From: Tetradesmus obliquus | Lineage: Eukaryota; Chlorophyta; Chlorophyceae; Sphaeropleales; Scenedesmaceae | Length of the DNA stretch: 64,000 nt | Reading direction: 5' to 3' | Assembly: GCA_030272155.1 (NCBI GenBank) | Contig: CP126197.1 | Coordinates: forward strand, 806,001-870,000 | Shown here: positions 1 through 15,000 of the stretch, piece after piece | How positions within the stretch are numbered: the first letter of the stretch is position 1 | Layout of the letters: the number at the start of each line of letters is the position of its first letter | Notes under the pieces: model-generated | Database searches by the model: none | Told to the model about the DNA's origin: nothing | What the model saw: the letters and a program-made list of their open reading frames with translations, nothing else | Translations under genes and position numbers: made by a program

Positions 1-120
1 CTGCAGGTGCAACTTCAGCGGCAACGTGCACCGCTCAGGCGCCCTGATCGGCATCACTGACGGCTTCTTTTTTACCAGCCTGCGCAGCAGCAGCTTCTGC
101 CGCTCTTCTCATCCCTGACC
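1..120 (+). repeat. Exon-edge echo of the exon at 158
   Basis: This stretch repeats the acceptor and first ~95 bases of the exon beginning at 158 (same FSGN.HRSGALI reading), then runs out in a changed frame. It is a decayed upstream copy and not a separate exon. Confidence 0.75.
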
Positions 121-157
121 GGATCTACCCATTCATATGTTTGCCCGCTCCTTGCAG

Positions 158-2111
158 GTGCCGCTTCAGCGGCAACATGCACCGCTCAGGCGCCCTGATC
201 CGCGTCACTGACGGCTTTGCCCTAACCAGCCTGCGCAGCAGCAGCTTTGACAGCAACACTGCCACAGCTCTGCTGCGCTTTGAGGGCCGCACCTGGGTGC
301 TAGACACGGCGCAGTTCTTCAGGGCTTCGCAGTACCTGGATGTGCTGTACTATACGGAGTACGAGGGCAGCAGCAGGGGCGCATACAGCTATGCGCAGAA
401 GCAGCATGCGGCAGAGCTGGTGAGAGCGTGTGACACATCAGTGTCTGCAGGGATATGTTTAGGTGGGCTGTAGAACTGGCCCTTTGCGTTGCATGTTTCT
501 GCTAGACTTTCAAAAAGCAGCACGCAGCAGAGCTGGTGAGCACCCTGCTGGATGAGCACCTGCCGGGTGTGGTTGGCAGACGCTTGTGTACATGTGTTTC
601 ATGCGCACAGCTACGCGCAGAAGCAGCATGCGGCAGAACTGGTAAGTTGCTTATTTGGAGCAGAGCCTGCAGGGCTGTGTTTGGCGGATGCGTGTTTTGG
701 CTGGCCACAGAATGACCCTTCTCTGTCTGTTCCTGCAGTGGTGCCGCTTTGCTACCAGCATGCACACAAGTACCACAGGCATCAACTTTCAGCCTGCTGT
801 GCACTTCCCACTTCTGAGCATGGCCAGCCTCAGGATGGCTGAAATGTTGACGATCTGTGCTGCCCTCCTGCAGGCGCGCAAGGAGAGCAGTTCAGTGGAC
901 GCCTTTTGGCTGCTATCAGACTGTGCCCTCACCAACAACACGGTATTCCATGCGCTGCTGCTATCAGTCGGCAACCGCACCTCATGGAGAGAGTACATCA
1001 CACGAAAGGCAGATGTCCTGGAAGCTGGAGCGGCTGGCAATTCCCCACAAAGTGCAGAGCAGGTTGCAAAAGCCCTACCTCTTGACAATTATGCTGCCAG
1101 TTGGTGGGTCACCGGGTGCAAGGTGACTGGAAACAGGCTGGCGAGCCAATCTACTGCTGCTGCTACTGCTGCTGCTGCGGGAGGTGGCAGTACAGCTGCA
1201 GCAAAGCAGCGCAGGAAAGCAGCAGTACATGCGCCAGCAGCGGCTAACAGCAGCAGCAGCAGCAGCAGCGGCAGCTGGGCCGAGTGGGAGGCAGCAGGCC
1301 CTGGTGCAACATACGAGGATGCTGTCAGCGTTGTTATAACAGCGGGGCCAGATCTGCAGCAGAAACTGGCCCTTGGAGGAGCCAAATGTGCTGCTGCATT
1401 TGCTGAGGCTTATCGGGAAATGCAAACAGGGCTGCAGCTTCGTCGAGCTACACATGCCCGCCTGCCGGCTGTTATTTGGTCAACTTTCAACCAGGGCTAC
1501 CTGTCTGCAACAGAATTTGAAAATAACACGGGATTCAGCCACGTGTTACGTCATGATAACACGTTACTAACGTGGTTGGATGTGAAGTTGCGAGGCAATG
1601 CAGCTCAGGGGAGTGTAGTGGATTTGTGGTATGGCGACTTTTGGGCGAGGCAGGCGCAGCTGGTTGGCAACACCGCAAGCAATGGCAGCATATTGGATCT
1701 GGAGTCATTCATTGGCTCCTTTGACCAGGTGGGCTGCTTGATGTCTTAATCAGCTTCAAATCCGTTGTGATCATCGTCATTTGTATATTTATTATCATTA
1801 CCTTGCCAAATAGCGTCGCCAACAGCATGTGGCTCTGTTGAGCATGTGAGGCGCTTTGCGCTGAATTTGAATTTGAAATAACAAGCTATCAGGTTAATAA
1901 CATGCAGCTGGCATACGGCTATGCTGGCACAGCTGCAGCCAACATTGTCCATAAGGATGAACTGGTACACACTTACTGCGCTGCCCGCGAAACTTGCTTA
2001 TGTTGCAGGTGTCTGTCACTGGCAATGTAGCCGGCACACTAGGTGCAGCCAACACCACGCACGCCGGTACCAGCAACAGCAGCAACATCCGCACCAACAG
2101 CAGCAGCGACA

Positions 2112-2143
<32 letters not shown>

Positions 2144-2557
2144 GCTCCTGCCTGCAGCTTGTCTGCAGTGGCCAAGCTGTCGCATTTCGAATCTGGCCGC
2201 CTGCGCAACGTAACGCTGACCAACAACACCGGCTCCATTGCGCTAGACATCAATGGTTTCGCACTGGCTGAACCGGTTGAAGAATTGCTGGTCGCTGACA
2301 ATGCGGCAAGCGGCATACGCATGGTCAGCACACAGCCCAGGTGAGGCGGCAGCACGCTGAATTAGCACCTCTGGGACTTTGGATTGGGGTGACAGTTTAG
2401 GGTTGACGAGTTGACATGCCGTATTCAGCAGTGCACTGACATAGACATAGATGTTGTCATGGTAGCATGATCACAGGTACAACTTCATGTTAGCATGATC
2501 ACAAGAGCCAGGGTATCGTGCTGTCCAGGGTGCACATGCCGCCTCTTGGCCACACCT

Positions 2558-2588
<31 letters not shown>

Positions 2589-5500
2589 GGTGCCACACGT
2601 GCAGGTACAATGGCCAAGGCATTGTGTTGTCCAGGGTGCGCGTGCTGTCTCTTGCCTACAACCCTGCTGCTGCTGCTACCACTGCTGCTGCTGCTGCTGC
2701 TACCACTGCTGCTGCTGCTGCTGCTGCTGTGCCATACCTCCAGGTACAATGGCCAAGGCATTGTGCTTTCCAGGGTGCGCGTGCTGCGCAATGCGCTGAG
2801 CCCTGCTGCCCCAACTGTTGGCGGGCTGGTGCTTGGCGGCTTTGACAGCCCTGTAGGTGACAACATGCCGGTGGATATCAGCAACTGCCATTTCGTTGGC
2901 AACAGGCCAGCTGATATGTCTGAGCAGGTGGGGAGGAGTTGGGTAATAAAACACTCTATCCAAGGTTTGTGTCATTGACTGCTTGTGTGTCTTGTTTCCC
3001 AGGGCGCTACGCGGATCTCTCTGCTTTTGTGGAGGCATGCAGATCCAAGGTCCTGATCAAGACACCACATACCCAATTACTGCTTGCTATCACTTACACA
3101 TGTTTTTCACACTCTACTTCATCTGCTGTAGGGCGCTGCACAGCTGTCCCTGCTTGGAGGTGGCGTGCAGATCCAAGGCCCCGCGCAGGATACCTCGGAC
3201 TCGGCTGCACAGCACGGCTTCCTGCAGAAGCTGGACATCCACATCATTGACAGCACCACCCCACAAAACAACATTTGGCTAGGTCTTTTAGGAACCTTCA
3301 AGCACCTCTGCCCCTCTTTCTGCTCGTTTTTATTCCTGATTGAGTGATGATTGATTGCCGGGCCTGGCTTTTCTCTCCCTGTCTGCCGCAGGGCGCTGCG
3401 CAGTTGTCATTGCTGGGAGGTGGCATACAGATCCAAGGTCCCGCGCAAGATACCTCGGACCCCGCTGCACAGCACGGCTTCCTGCAGCGGCTAGACATCC
3501 ACATCAAGGACTGTGCAATAGAGGGCAATGCAGCAGCAGAAGGAGGAGGGCTGTGGAGTGCATGGCCGCTGCGGCTGAGCAACGTCAGCATCAGCAGCAA
3601 CAGCGCGACACATGCGGTGAGGCGTTGTTATGTAACACAGTGATCTTTGGTGGGATATTATGCAACGCACACTGTGAGAAGTTTATGCTTGCCAGGTCAG
3701 CTTGGGTTCTTGCAGCGGCGAATAATCTATGATGGCACCAGGCGTAGCAGCAGAGGGAGGGGGGCTGTGGAGCGCGTGGCCGCTGCGGCTGAGCAACGTC
3801 AGCAACAGCAGCAACAGCAGCAACAGCAGCAGAGGGAGGGGGGCTGTGGAGCGCGTGGCCGCCGCGGCTGAGCAACGTCAGCAACAGCAGCAACAGCGCG
3901 GTGAGACTTCGGTATGTGACGGACAGCATCCTGTGTAGTGTGATAAGCAATGTGTACTGTGAGATGACATATGCCTGGTAGGCATGGGCTGCTTGAAGCT
4001 GCTAGTTGTTCATGTCAGCAATATGCGGATTGGTCACAAAGCAGCAGCCGAGGGAGGGGGGCTGTGGAGGGCATGGCCACTGCGGCTGAGCAACGTCAGC
4101 ATCAGCAGCAACAGCGCGACACACGCGGTGAGTACGGCGGATTGCATCACCTGGCGCGGCGACACCTGAACCCAGCAGACATAATGCACTGCTTTTGTTG
4201 TGGTGTGCGTCACATTCTAGCTGGGATTGCAGCATCAAGCAATGAGCAACTCGGACGTTGCACACTACAGCAACTGTAACATGCATGTGTGTTGCTGCTG
4301 CCTTGCGTGGCCTGCAGGGTGGCGGGCTCTTCCTGCGTGGCCTGCGAAATGACAAGCTGGGCTCCTCGGGGCAGGCGCTGCTGCAGAATGTAACGTTATA
4401 TAACAACACCGCAGGCTTTGGCGGCGGCCTTGCATGCGACAGCTGCAGGGCACTGCTGATCAACACGAGCATCCTGCACAATACTGCAGTGCGGCGGGAG
4501 TCAGCAGCAGCCGGCAGCCAGCAGCAGCTGCAGCAGCAGCACACTGTCACAATGCAGCTTGCAGACCCTGCTACAAGCGACAACAGCAGCAGCAGCAGCA
4601 GCAGCAGCAATAGCACTGCAAGTACGCTGTCAAGCTGTCAAGCAGCAAATGCACAAGCAGTGCCTGCAGCTCTCATGGCATATCAAGTACGGGGTGCGGG
4701 CGGCGCGATTGCAGCAAACATGGCAGGAAACAGCTTCCTTGTACTGTGCGGCGGCAGCCGCAGCAGCAGCAATGCGCTACTGCACAACCATGCGCAGGCG
4801 GTTGGTGGGGCATTCTACCTCAACTTTACAGCATCAGCAGGCTGCACAGGTCCCAGCAAGGAGGAGCTGCAAAATTTAACATGCTTTGCTGGCTTCAATC
4901 AGTGGAGAGAAAAAGAAGCAAAAGGCACTGGTGATGGCTGGTTGAGTCAGCTGGGTTGTGGTTTGACCACGGTCAACGTTGACTGGTCAAACTCGAGTTC
5001 GGATGCTGGGGGTGACCTGCTGGGCTGGGCTGGTGGTGATGGCTTCAGCATGATCTGCAGCAGCAGCAGCAGCAGCAACTGCAGTGGGCTGCCTGCTAAC
5101 AGCAGCAGCGTGGTGACACTCAGCACTGCTGCAGCCATCAGCAACAGCAGCAGCAGCAGCAGTACTCGCCAACAGTGCTTTGTCAGGTACACAGCTCGGG
5201 GTGCAGGTGCCTGCCTTCCAGCAGCGGCACTAGGGCTTACCAATCAGCAGCTCAACAGCAGCACTGCTGCTGCTGCTGCTGCTGCCAGCCGTATGAATAT
5301 CAGCGGTCCTGAGCTGCGCTTTGAGCTGCCAACCAGCCTTGGCGTTTTCAACAGCACCTGTTTGAAGCAGCAGGAGCAGAAAGCTAAAGATGGACAGGCA
5401 GCGGATGCATCCAGCTGTGCTGTTGCGGGGCTGCAGGGAGCAGCCATGCCCAAAGTGTTCTCGGGAGGTGAGGGGTTGAAGTTGGGGTCTTGTCACTGAT

Positions 5501-6637
5501 ATGCGCGCAATGTAGTGGGTGACCAGGCTGAGATGGGCTGCTGCTGTGAAGTGGCTGTTTTGTGTTTGAGCTACCCACGAGCCTGGGTGTCTTCAACAGC
5601 ACCTGTTTGAAGCAGCAGGAGCAAAGAGCTAAGGAAGGACAGGCGGCGGATGCATCCAGCTGTGCTGTGGCCGGACTGCAGGGGGCAGCAATGCCGAGAG
5701 TGTTCTCGGGAGGTGAGGGGCTCGAGCTATTATACGACTCGTGAAGAGTGATGGGTAACCCGGAGACAAGTGTGTTGTGGAGCTGTTTGTTACTTCTATC
5801 TTTGGTGTCAGTTCTGTGTGCAGCAGGAGCAGAAAGCTGCAGCAGGCCAGGCAGCGGATGCATCCAGCTGTGCTGTGGCAGGATTGCAGGGGGCAGCAAT
5901 GCCTAAAGTGTTCTCGGGAGGTGAGGGGCTGAGCAATTTGAATCATTTCAAACCATTGCATTGATGTAATTATGGCGACACGATGCTTGTAGCTGGCGGC
6001 GGCTGCATTGTGCTGGGGTGGGTGTCGTCACCTTGCCTTGTTGCATCTTAGAGAGTGGCATGCAAGCCTGATTCTGCTTGTCATTACATCCAGCTGTGCT
6101 GTGTCAGGGCTGCAGGGGGCAGCCATGCCCAAGGTGTTCTCTGGGGCTGAGGGGGTTTGGGCATTCTCGGCAAGAGCGTTTGCTGGTGTGGGTTGCGCCA
6201 TGACGGCTGCACCTGGCCATGACTGCATTGTGCTTGTGCAAGGGCCCGTCGCCTTTGCCATGTTACAACTAGAGGGTGGAATCTGGTGCGCTGGGGGGGG
6301 GGGGGCCTTTCTCCCTTGTCGGCTTGAGCACAAACAAGCCCCAGTACAATCCACCCTATCTTCTTCTACTATAGGGTGGCATAATGTGTGGACTCTGCCT
6401 GCGGCGACAGTTGAGCTCGCCATGCGATCACATTCACTGTGCTAGTAGCATACTATGCTCCCGAGGACATGCCATGATGGCACGTAGCCTGGAGTCACAC
6501 CTCGCACAGCACGCAACCTGCCGCCACCGCCGCTGCCACTGCACTGTGAGTTTCCACGCAGACAACATGAACTTTATGGTGCAGCTGACAGGCATCCAGC
6601 AGGATGTCTTTTGATATCTGTTACTTATCGCTGCTGT

Positions 6638-6668
<31 letters not shown>

Positions 6669-7287
6669 CCTGCTGCTGCTGCTGCTGCTGCTGCCAATGC
6701 ACTGTGAACTTCCACTCAGACGACATGAACTTCACGGTGCAGCTCACAGGCAGCCAGCAGTTTGGCGGGCAGGGCAGCGCCTTCAACAGCCAGCTGGGCA
6801 CCATCCAGCTGCACCCTTCCAATGACGGCCTGTTTGTGATCGGCTCGCTGAATACAAGCATGGGCAGCAGCGGCAACGCGCTGTTTTCGGGCATGGCAAT
6901 GCAGCCGGTGGAGGTAAGTAGGGGATTGTTTTGCACAATGAAACATTATTGTTGTTTTGTGAAGTGTGTGGCTGCGTATGCACACCGGGTCTGCCAATAT
7001 GGGCAGCAGCGCAATGCACTGTTTCGGGTGTAGCGATGCAGCCGGAGGAGGTAAGTAGGAGCTTGTTTTGCCCAACGAAACATTACTTTTGTTTTGTTTG
7101 AGATACGTGTGTGGCTGGGTATGCACGCCTGGTCTGCCAACTCCAGCATAGCAGGAGCGGCAATGCACTGTTCGGGTATGGCAATGCAGCCGGCGGAGGC
7201 AAGGCAATTCAGCTTGATGACCCTTGCTTGCCTATGTCAAAATATCTAACATGCCCCACTGCGGGCTGACATGTATATATGCCATTG

Positions 7288-7331
<44 letters not shown>

Positions 7332-10300
7332 AGGCTCCAATATCAAATCGGCAATACGCGTTCAGCTTTGCTGCAAGCTTTGGCGACGATCTGCTGCGCC
7401 AAGTGCAAGCTGTGACTGTGAGGGTGGAGCTGCTGCGATGCACCTGGGGGCAGTTCATGACGGTGAGGGTTTGGGGTTGTGGGGTTTTGGTGGATGCGCA
7501 AACCCTAGATGTTGACGACTTGCTGCGCCAGGTGCAAGCTGTCAGTGTAGGAGTGGAGCTGCTGCGCTGCACCTGGGGCCAGTTCATGACAGTGAGGGCT
7601 TGGGTTTGCTGTGTTGCGCACAATGCACGCCGCACCTGCCCTGCTAGCCGGAAATCCTCAATGCAAACTTCTCGCAGCAATCTAAGTCCTACCAACACCT
7701 GACCTATTCTGCCGCTTGCAGATCAACCGCTGCGTGCGCTGCAACCCGCTTGGCACCTACTCCCTGAACCCTACCATGCAGTGCCAGAGCTGCCCTGCTG
7801 GCGGGGTCTGCCTGAAAGGCCTGCTGGCTCCCTCTGAGGGCTTCTTCAGTTACAACCCATTTGTACCGCAGATCCTGAGGTGCCCGCTGCAAGGCGGCTG
7901 CCTCGGCGATTTGAATTCGAATTTGAATTCGGATTTGAATTCGGCTGAGGTGCAGCCGCTGGTGCAGCAGGCGCACGCGAGTGGCAGCAGCAGCGGGCGG
8001 CGGCTGTTGCTGCGGCGGCTGCTGCAAGCTGCTGCTGCTGCTCAAAGCAGCAATGAAACAGGCAGCAGCAGCGGTGGTCAGGCGGAGCCGCTGGTGCGGC
8101 TGAGTGCCCGCAATGCTGCGCTGCTGCAGTACCTGAGCCTGCTGTCTGAGCAGTGGACAGCTGACCCTACTGACGGCGTGCCTGTGCTGGCTGACATCAG
8201 CTATGGCCGGCTGCTGGAGGGCTGGCAGGCCCTGCAATGCAGTCCAGGGTGAGATGTTATGTTATTTTTTATTTATCGTTTGAATTTGGAGGCAGTTGCA
8301 GCGCGTGAGCATGCAGCTCGAGCAGTGCAACAAACAGTGTGCCGCGTGACAGGATCATTGGCAGCATGCTGTGCTGTGCTGAGGTATGTGGCTGCATGAA
8401 TCACTGACGGCGTGCCTGTGCTAGCTAACATCAGCTTTGGCCAGCTGCTGGGGGCCTGGAGGGACCTGCAGTGCAGCCCAGGGTGAGATGTTACGTTATT
8501 TTTGTCAACCGTTTGTTTTGGAGGTGGTTGCAGCGCGTGAGCATGCGGCTCGAGCAGTGCACCAGAAAGTGTGCCGCATGACGGCTGCATCAGCAACTTG
8601 CTGAGGTATGTTGCTGCATTGATGGCGTGCCTGTGCTGGCTGGGGTCAGCTATGGCCAGATGCTGGAGGGCTGGCAGGACCTGCAGTGCAGTCCGGGGTG
8701 AGAAATCATTTGATCATTTAATTGTGTGTCCTTAACCAGCTGTAAAGGCGGGCTCTTTGCATGTGCAGGTGGTGTATACACATGCAGCTCGAGCAGTGCA
8801 GAAACAGTTGTGCCGCGTGACAGGATCATTGCCTGCATGCTGTGCTGTGGTGAGGTATGTGGCTGCATGAATCACTGATGGCGTGCCTGTGGTGCTGCCA
8901 CCAGCTATGGCGAGCTGCTGGAGGGCTGGCAGGATCTGCAGTGCAGCCCAGGGTGAGATGTTATGTTATTTTTTATTTATCGTTTGAATTTGGAGGCAGT
9001 TGCAGCGCGTGAGCATGCAGCTTGAGCAGTGCAACAAACAGTGTGCCGCGTGACAGGATCATTGCCTGCATGCTGTGCTGTGGTGAGGTACGTGGCTGCA
9101 TGGATCACTGATGGCGAGCCTGTGGTGCTGACATCAGCTATGGCCAGCTGCTGGAGGGCTGGCAGGACCTGCAGTGCAGCCCAGGGTGAGCTCATGTTCG
9201 GGTTTACCCATGTGGTTGGCAGTTTCAGTTCAGAGTACATGCAGCATGCTGTTGTGTGAAGCAGAAGGGGCTTAGGCTGCTGTTGTACTGCTGGATGCTG
9301 TGTCGTGTTGTGCTGCGTTGCTGCGTGATTAATCGGCTCAAGAGCGTATTGGACACCTCGAGCTAGCATGCTGGACATTTTGGAAGTGGTTCTTCCGCGG
9401 CTCATCAGTGTACACAGTGCGTGAGTGAGTGAGTGACTACCCAGGCAGCTCTGCAGCTCTTGGGTAAGTTAAGGCTAAGAGGGTGTGTGTGGCCAGGAGC
9501 GGCGCCCCTGGGCTCCACCCCCTCTACCTGTCCGCTTGCGCCCTAGGGCGCAAGCGGGGCGTAATGCACGCATGCTCTGGGACCGACCCCGCTTGATGAC
9601 TGCAGCTACACTGGCATGCTCTGGGGCACCTCAACAGCTCACTTCCCTCTTGCTCACTTTTGTCATCAGTGTGATCTGCTGCTGGCTCGCCTCTTCTTGA
9701 TGACTGCAGCTACACTGGCATGCTGTGCGGCACCTGTGACAACTTCCACTTGCAGCCAGCCTGCGCTCAGTATCCATACACCTTGCCCGCCCTGTGCCTG
9801 CTCCACCATTATCTTACCTGTGGGTACACTGGCATGCGGTGCGGCACCTGCGACACTACTTGAAAGCCTATCAAAAGCCCTCAGTCCTTCTCATTCGTAT
9901 GTCTGCTGCTCTGTCGTGCCTTGCTGACTGCAGATGCACCGGCATGCTGTGCGGCACCGGTGACACCAACTTCAACTTGCAGCCAGCCGGTCCTCAACAT
10001 CCATTTGCCCTGCTGCCGTGCCTCACCTCACTGCCATCTCCCCTGCAGTTACACCAGCATGCTGTGCGGCACCTGTGACACCAACTTCACCCACCCCTCA
10101 CACAAGGGCATACAGATCCTGCACTTTTTATGCATCCACGGCACGAGTCACTACAAAGCATCATGCCTACCAGAAGAGCGGAAAAAGGACTGAACCTTCT
10201 CCTTCGTGTTCTCTGCTGCTGCCTTGCCCTGTCTTGTTGCTGGCTGCAGCTACACCGGCATGCTGTGCGGCACCTGTGACACCAACTTCACTGATTTATC

Positions 10301-10905
10301 AGGCATGTTGCTCACTCACTACTGATGTGCTCTGCTCCCTTGGGCCTTCCTCACCCTTATCCTGCCTGCAGCTACACCGGCATGCTGTGCGGCACCTGTG
10401 ACACCAACTTCACCGACTTGCAAGGCGGCACACCAATACGATATGGCTCCTATATGGGCAGCTGCGTGCGCTGCGGCAGCACAGCACGCATCTGGGCAGC
10501 ACTGATCGGGCTCTTTTTGGTGCTGTTCATGTACAACGCCTTTGGAATCTGCATGCAGCTGTATGCGCCACAGAAGCGGCAGCCGGGTGCTGGGCTGAAC
10601 AGGGCACCATCACAGCACTTGTACCGTTCGCAGGTGAGAGGAGCTGCAGCAGAAGATGGTTGAAGAGCAGCGGCAGCTGCTGCAGAGCTTGAGCTCCTTG
10701 CATGTGACGAAATCAAATGCATTGTTGCGTCTGCATTTGCTATGAGTCAATAAAGTGTTGATAAGACCGTGTTTGAACAAAACTACCCGGTGCGTGCGTG
10801 CAGGCCAAGCGCTGGCGTGATTTGCAGCAGCAGATCAGCCTGAAGCACAGCCTGAGTGGCACCAACGGCAGGCCCTCATTCACTGCCACAGCAGATAGCG
10901 AACAC

Positions 10906-10940
<35 letters not shown>

Positions 10941-11753
10941 CACCTCTCACGGCTTGCCTCACGAGGCAGTTCCAAATGGTAGTATGGCAGCAGCAGCAGC
11001 TGGTGCCGGTGCCAATGCAGCTGCAGCAGCAGATGAAGAGGTCAACACCGCAGGCCCCAGTCAGCTGCAGCTGCGGCCATCTAGCCTGCTAGGTAGGCCC
11101 CTCAACCCTATTCCCTCAGAGTCACTGGAGCTGAGCCCCTTTGCTGTTGTTAGCAGCGATGGAGCATTGCAGCAAGCAGAGCTGGCTGATGAAGGATGTG
11201 ACGACGACGTGCAGCATCTTGCTGATCTGCCGATGGTAGCAGACAGCACAAACAGCCTCCCTGCAGCAGCAGCAGCAGCAGCAGGAGGGTCGTCAGAGCC
11301 AGCAGCAGCAGGTGCATTAGCGCTACAGCCGTCAGTGTCTTATGGCGAGCCTAGTCGGGACTTTAAAGGTTCCGGAAGTTTTGAGCTGCAGCAATATAGC
11401 GGTAGCTTGCCACTGCCTGTGCTGCAGTCGGGGTACCTGCCTGCTTTATCTACTGTCAGCAGCCACAGTAGCGTGACATCCTGCAGCAGTTACACCTCAC
11501 ACCCAGGTACATGGCAAGCTGGCAGGACGCAGCAACATATGCAGTCGATGCGCAGCAGCAGAGCTAGCGAGGACACTGTGTGTCCAGCAGCTGCAGTACG
11601 GCTGCAGCAGGCAAGTGATGCGGCGGGTCGAGTGCATGCAGCTTCCCCTTCACCTGCACAGGCAGCAGAGATGCGGCTGCAAAGCAGCACAGCAGCAGCT
11701 GATCACAGCCGGGATCTGCTGCCAAGCCCCAGCAGCAGCACTAGTGTGCCACA

Positions 11754-11793
<40 letters not shown>

Positions 11794-12006
11794 TCTGGCC
11801 ACACTGTGGTGCCTGGCAGGCAGCGGAGGGTTGGCAGGCATGAAGCAGCAGAGCTTGCAGTAATGGCAGCAGCAGCAGCAGCAGCAGCAGTGCAGCCAGC
11901 ATCGCCCTTCAGCAGCATGCCAAACGGTGCCACAGCAGCAGCAGCAGCAGCAGCAGGTCCGGGCATTGTTACGTGCCCCAGCGTTGGCGGCCCCCACCAG
12001 CCAACC

Positions 12007-12044
<38 letters not shown>

Positions 12045-15000
12045 GGCGCCGTCAGGCCTCACTGGCAGTCCTAGTGCGCTGTTCAGCCTCGGCAGTGGCG
12101 CTGCTAGTGGCACACTTGCTGCTGGTGCTGCTGGCGGCTCAGCGCGTCTGGGCGGGCCTGTGCCGCTGCTGGTGGGCATGTGGAAGATCCTGACCAGCTA
12201 CCTGCAGGTGAGATATTGATTGTTGAAAGGATACGGACGCGTTTTTGATCATTGGATTGTTTGTGTTATGGCAATTGGTGGGGGTGGGTGCTACTGGTGG
12301 GCATGTGGAAGATCCTCACCAGCTACCTGCAGGTGAGATCTGCTGTCTTGAGGTGAACACAGATGAACTTGCTACATTCTCAATTGCTATTTCCTAGCGT
12401 GCTCTAGTGGGCGCTGCTGGTGGGCATGTGGAAGACGACCAGCTGCCCGGAGGGAGACAATGCTGCAAGCATCAAACACATCATAAGCATAAGTCAACCA
12501 CTACTGTGTGCTTCCTGCACTCACTGCGAGTTGTAAGGACACGTTGTCAGCCCCTACCTCATTGCTGTTTTACCCGCATCCCCGTCGCAGGTGCTGGCCA
12601 TGGTGCGCTTTGTGCACCTGCGCATGCTGCCTTCCTATTCCTACACACATCACACCTGCAGGCAGCTGATAGCTGTCTTTGTTACCATATCTTCGCCGCA
12701 CCCCTGCTGCAGGTGCGCGTTGTGCACCTGCGCACGCTGCCCGCCTACTCCTACAAAGCCCTACTAGCATCACCAAGCCACCATACACACATCACACCTG
12801 CAGTTGCCTCAATACTGTATGCGCAACCTTGTCTCTGCTGCCGCAGGTGCTGGCCATGGTGCGCTTTGTGCACCTGTGCACGCTGCCCGCCTACTCCTAC
12901 ACAGCCCTGGCCTTCTCAGACCTCTCAGCACACCATCAACAGCCTGATTGCTTTCTGTACCGCATCCTTGCTGCAGGTGCTGGTCATAATGCAATTTGTG
13001 TCACCCGCTCACTCAGCATCAGCACGTCACCACACCACCACTACCCACGCAACCAATTGATCATTTGTGCTGCTATGTCTCTGCCGCAGGTGCTGGCCAT
13101 GGTGCATTATGTGCACCTGCGCACGCTGCCCGCCTACTCCTACAAAGCCCTACTAGCATCACCAAGCCACCATACACACATCACACCTGCAGTTGCCTCA
13201 ATACTGTATGCGCAACCTTGTCTCTGCTGCCGCAGGTGCTGGCCATGGTGCGCTTTGTGCACCTGTGCACGCTGCCCGCCTACTCCTACACAGCCCTGGC
13301 CTTCTCAGACCTCTCAGCACACCATCAACAGCCTGATTGCTTTCTGTACCGCATCCTTGCTGCAGGTGCTGGTCATGGTGCAATTTGTGTCACCCGCTCA
13401 CTCAGCATCAGCACGTCACCACACCACCACTACCCACGCAACCAATTGATCATTTGTGCTGCTATGTCTCTGCCGCAGGTGCTGGCCATGGTGCATTGTG
13501 TGCACCTGTGCACACTACCTGCCTACTTCTACAAGGCCGTACTAGCATCACCCAAGCCACCATATACACATCACACCTGCAATATAGCCTCATTACTACA
13601 TGCGCAACCGTGTCTCTGCTGCTGCAGGTGCTGGCCATGGTGCGCTTTGTGCAGCTGCGCACACTGCCCGCCTACTCCTACACAGCCCTGGCCTTCTCAG
13701 ACCTCTCAGCACACCATCAACAGCCTGATTGCTTTCTGTACCGCATCCTTGCTGCAGGTGCTGGTCATGGTGCAATTTGTGTCACCCGCTCACTCAGCAT
13801 CAGCACGTCACCACACCACCACTACCCACGCAACCAATTGATCATTTGTGCTGCTATGTCTCTGCCGCAGGTGCTGGCCATGGTGCATTGTGTGCACCTG
13901 TGCACACTACCTGCCTACTTCTACAAGGCCGTACTAGCATCACCCAAGCCACCATATACACATCACACCTGCAATATAGCCTCATTACTACATGCGCAAC
14001 CGTGTCTCTGCTGCTGCAGGTGCTGGCCATGGTGCGCTTTGTGCAGCTGCGCACACTGCCCGCCTACTCCTACACAGCCCTGGCCTTCTCAGACCTCTCA
14101 GCACACCATCAACAGCCTGATTGCTTTCTGTACCGCATCCTTGCTGCAGGTGCTGGTCATGGTGCAATTTGTGTCACCCGCTCACTCAGCATCAGCACGT
14201 CACCACACCACCACTACCCACGCAACCAATTGATCATTTGTGCTGCTATGTCTCTGCCGCAGGTGCTGGCCATGGTGCATTGTGTGCACCTGTGCACACT
14301 ACCTGCCTACTTCTACAAGGCCGTACTAGCATCACCCAAGCCACCATATACACATCACACCTGCAATATAGCCTCATTACTACATGCGCAACCGTGTCTC
14401 TGCTGCTGCAGGTGCTGGCCATGGTGCGCTTTGTGCAGCTGCGCACACTGCCCGCCTACTCCTACACAGCCCTGGCCTTCTCAGACCTCTCAGCACACCA
14501 TCAACAGCCTGATTGCTTTCTGTACCGCATCCTTGCTGCAGGTGCTGGTCATGGTGCAATTTGTGTCACCCGCTCACTCAGCATCAGCACGTCACCACAC
14601 CACCACTACCCACGCAACCAATTGATCATTTGTGCTGCTATGTCTCTGCCGCAGGTGCTGGCCATGGTGCATTGTGTGCACCTGTGCACACTACCTGCCT
14701 ACTTCTACAAGGCCGAACTAGCATCACCCAAGCCACCATGTACACATCACACCTGCAATATAGCCTCATTACTACATGCGCAACCGTGTCTCTGCTGCTG
14801 CAGGTGCTGGCCATGGTGCGCTTTGTGCAGCTGCGCACACTGCCCGCCTACTCCTACAAGGCCCTACTGGCATCACCAAGCCACCACACACACATCATAC
14901 CTGCAATATAGCCTGATTGCTATATGCGCAACCGTGTCTCTGCTGCCGCAGGTGCTGGCCATGGTGCGCTTTGTGCAGCTGCGCACACTGCCCGCCTACT

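Noticed and set aside
6611-6705. Poly-Cys or poly-Leu coding segment upstream of exon 6720
   Set aside because: It is the sense-strand (CTG)n tract before the acceptor at 6719 and is removed by splicing. Using the acceptor at 6719 restores phase with the exon ending at 5467.
7910-7944. Cluster of EcoRI-like gaattc sites as a cloning junction
   Set aside because: The stretch encodes an in-frame DLNSNLNSDLNS repeat inside the Cys-rich exon and is flanked by continuous coding. A short tandem repeat is the simpler explanation.
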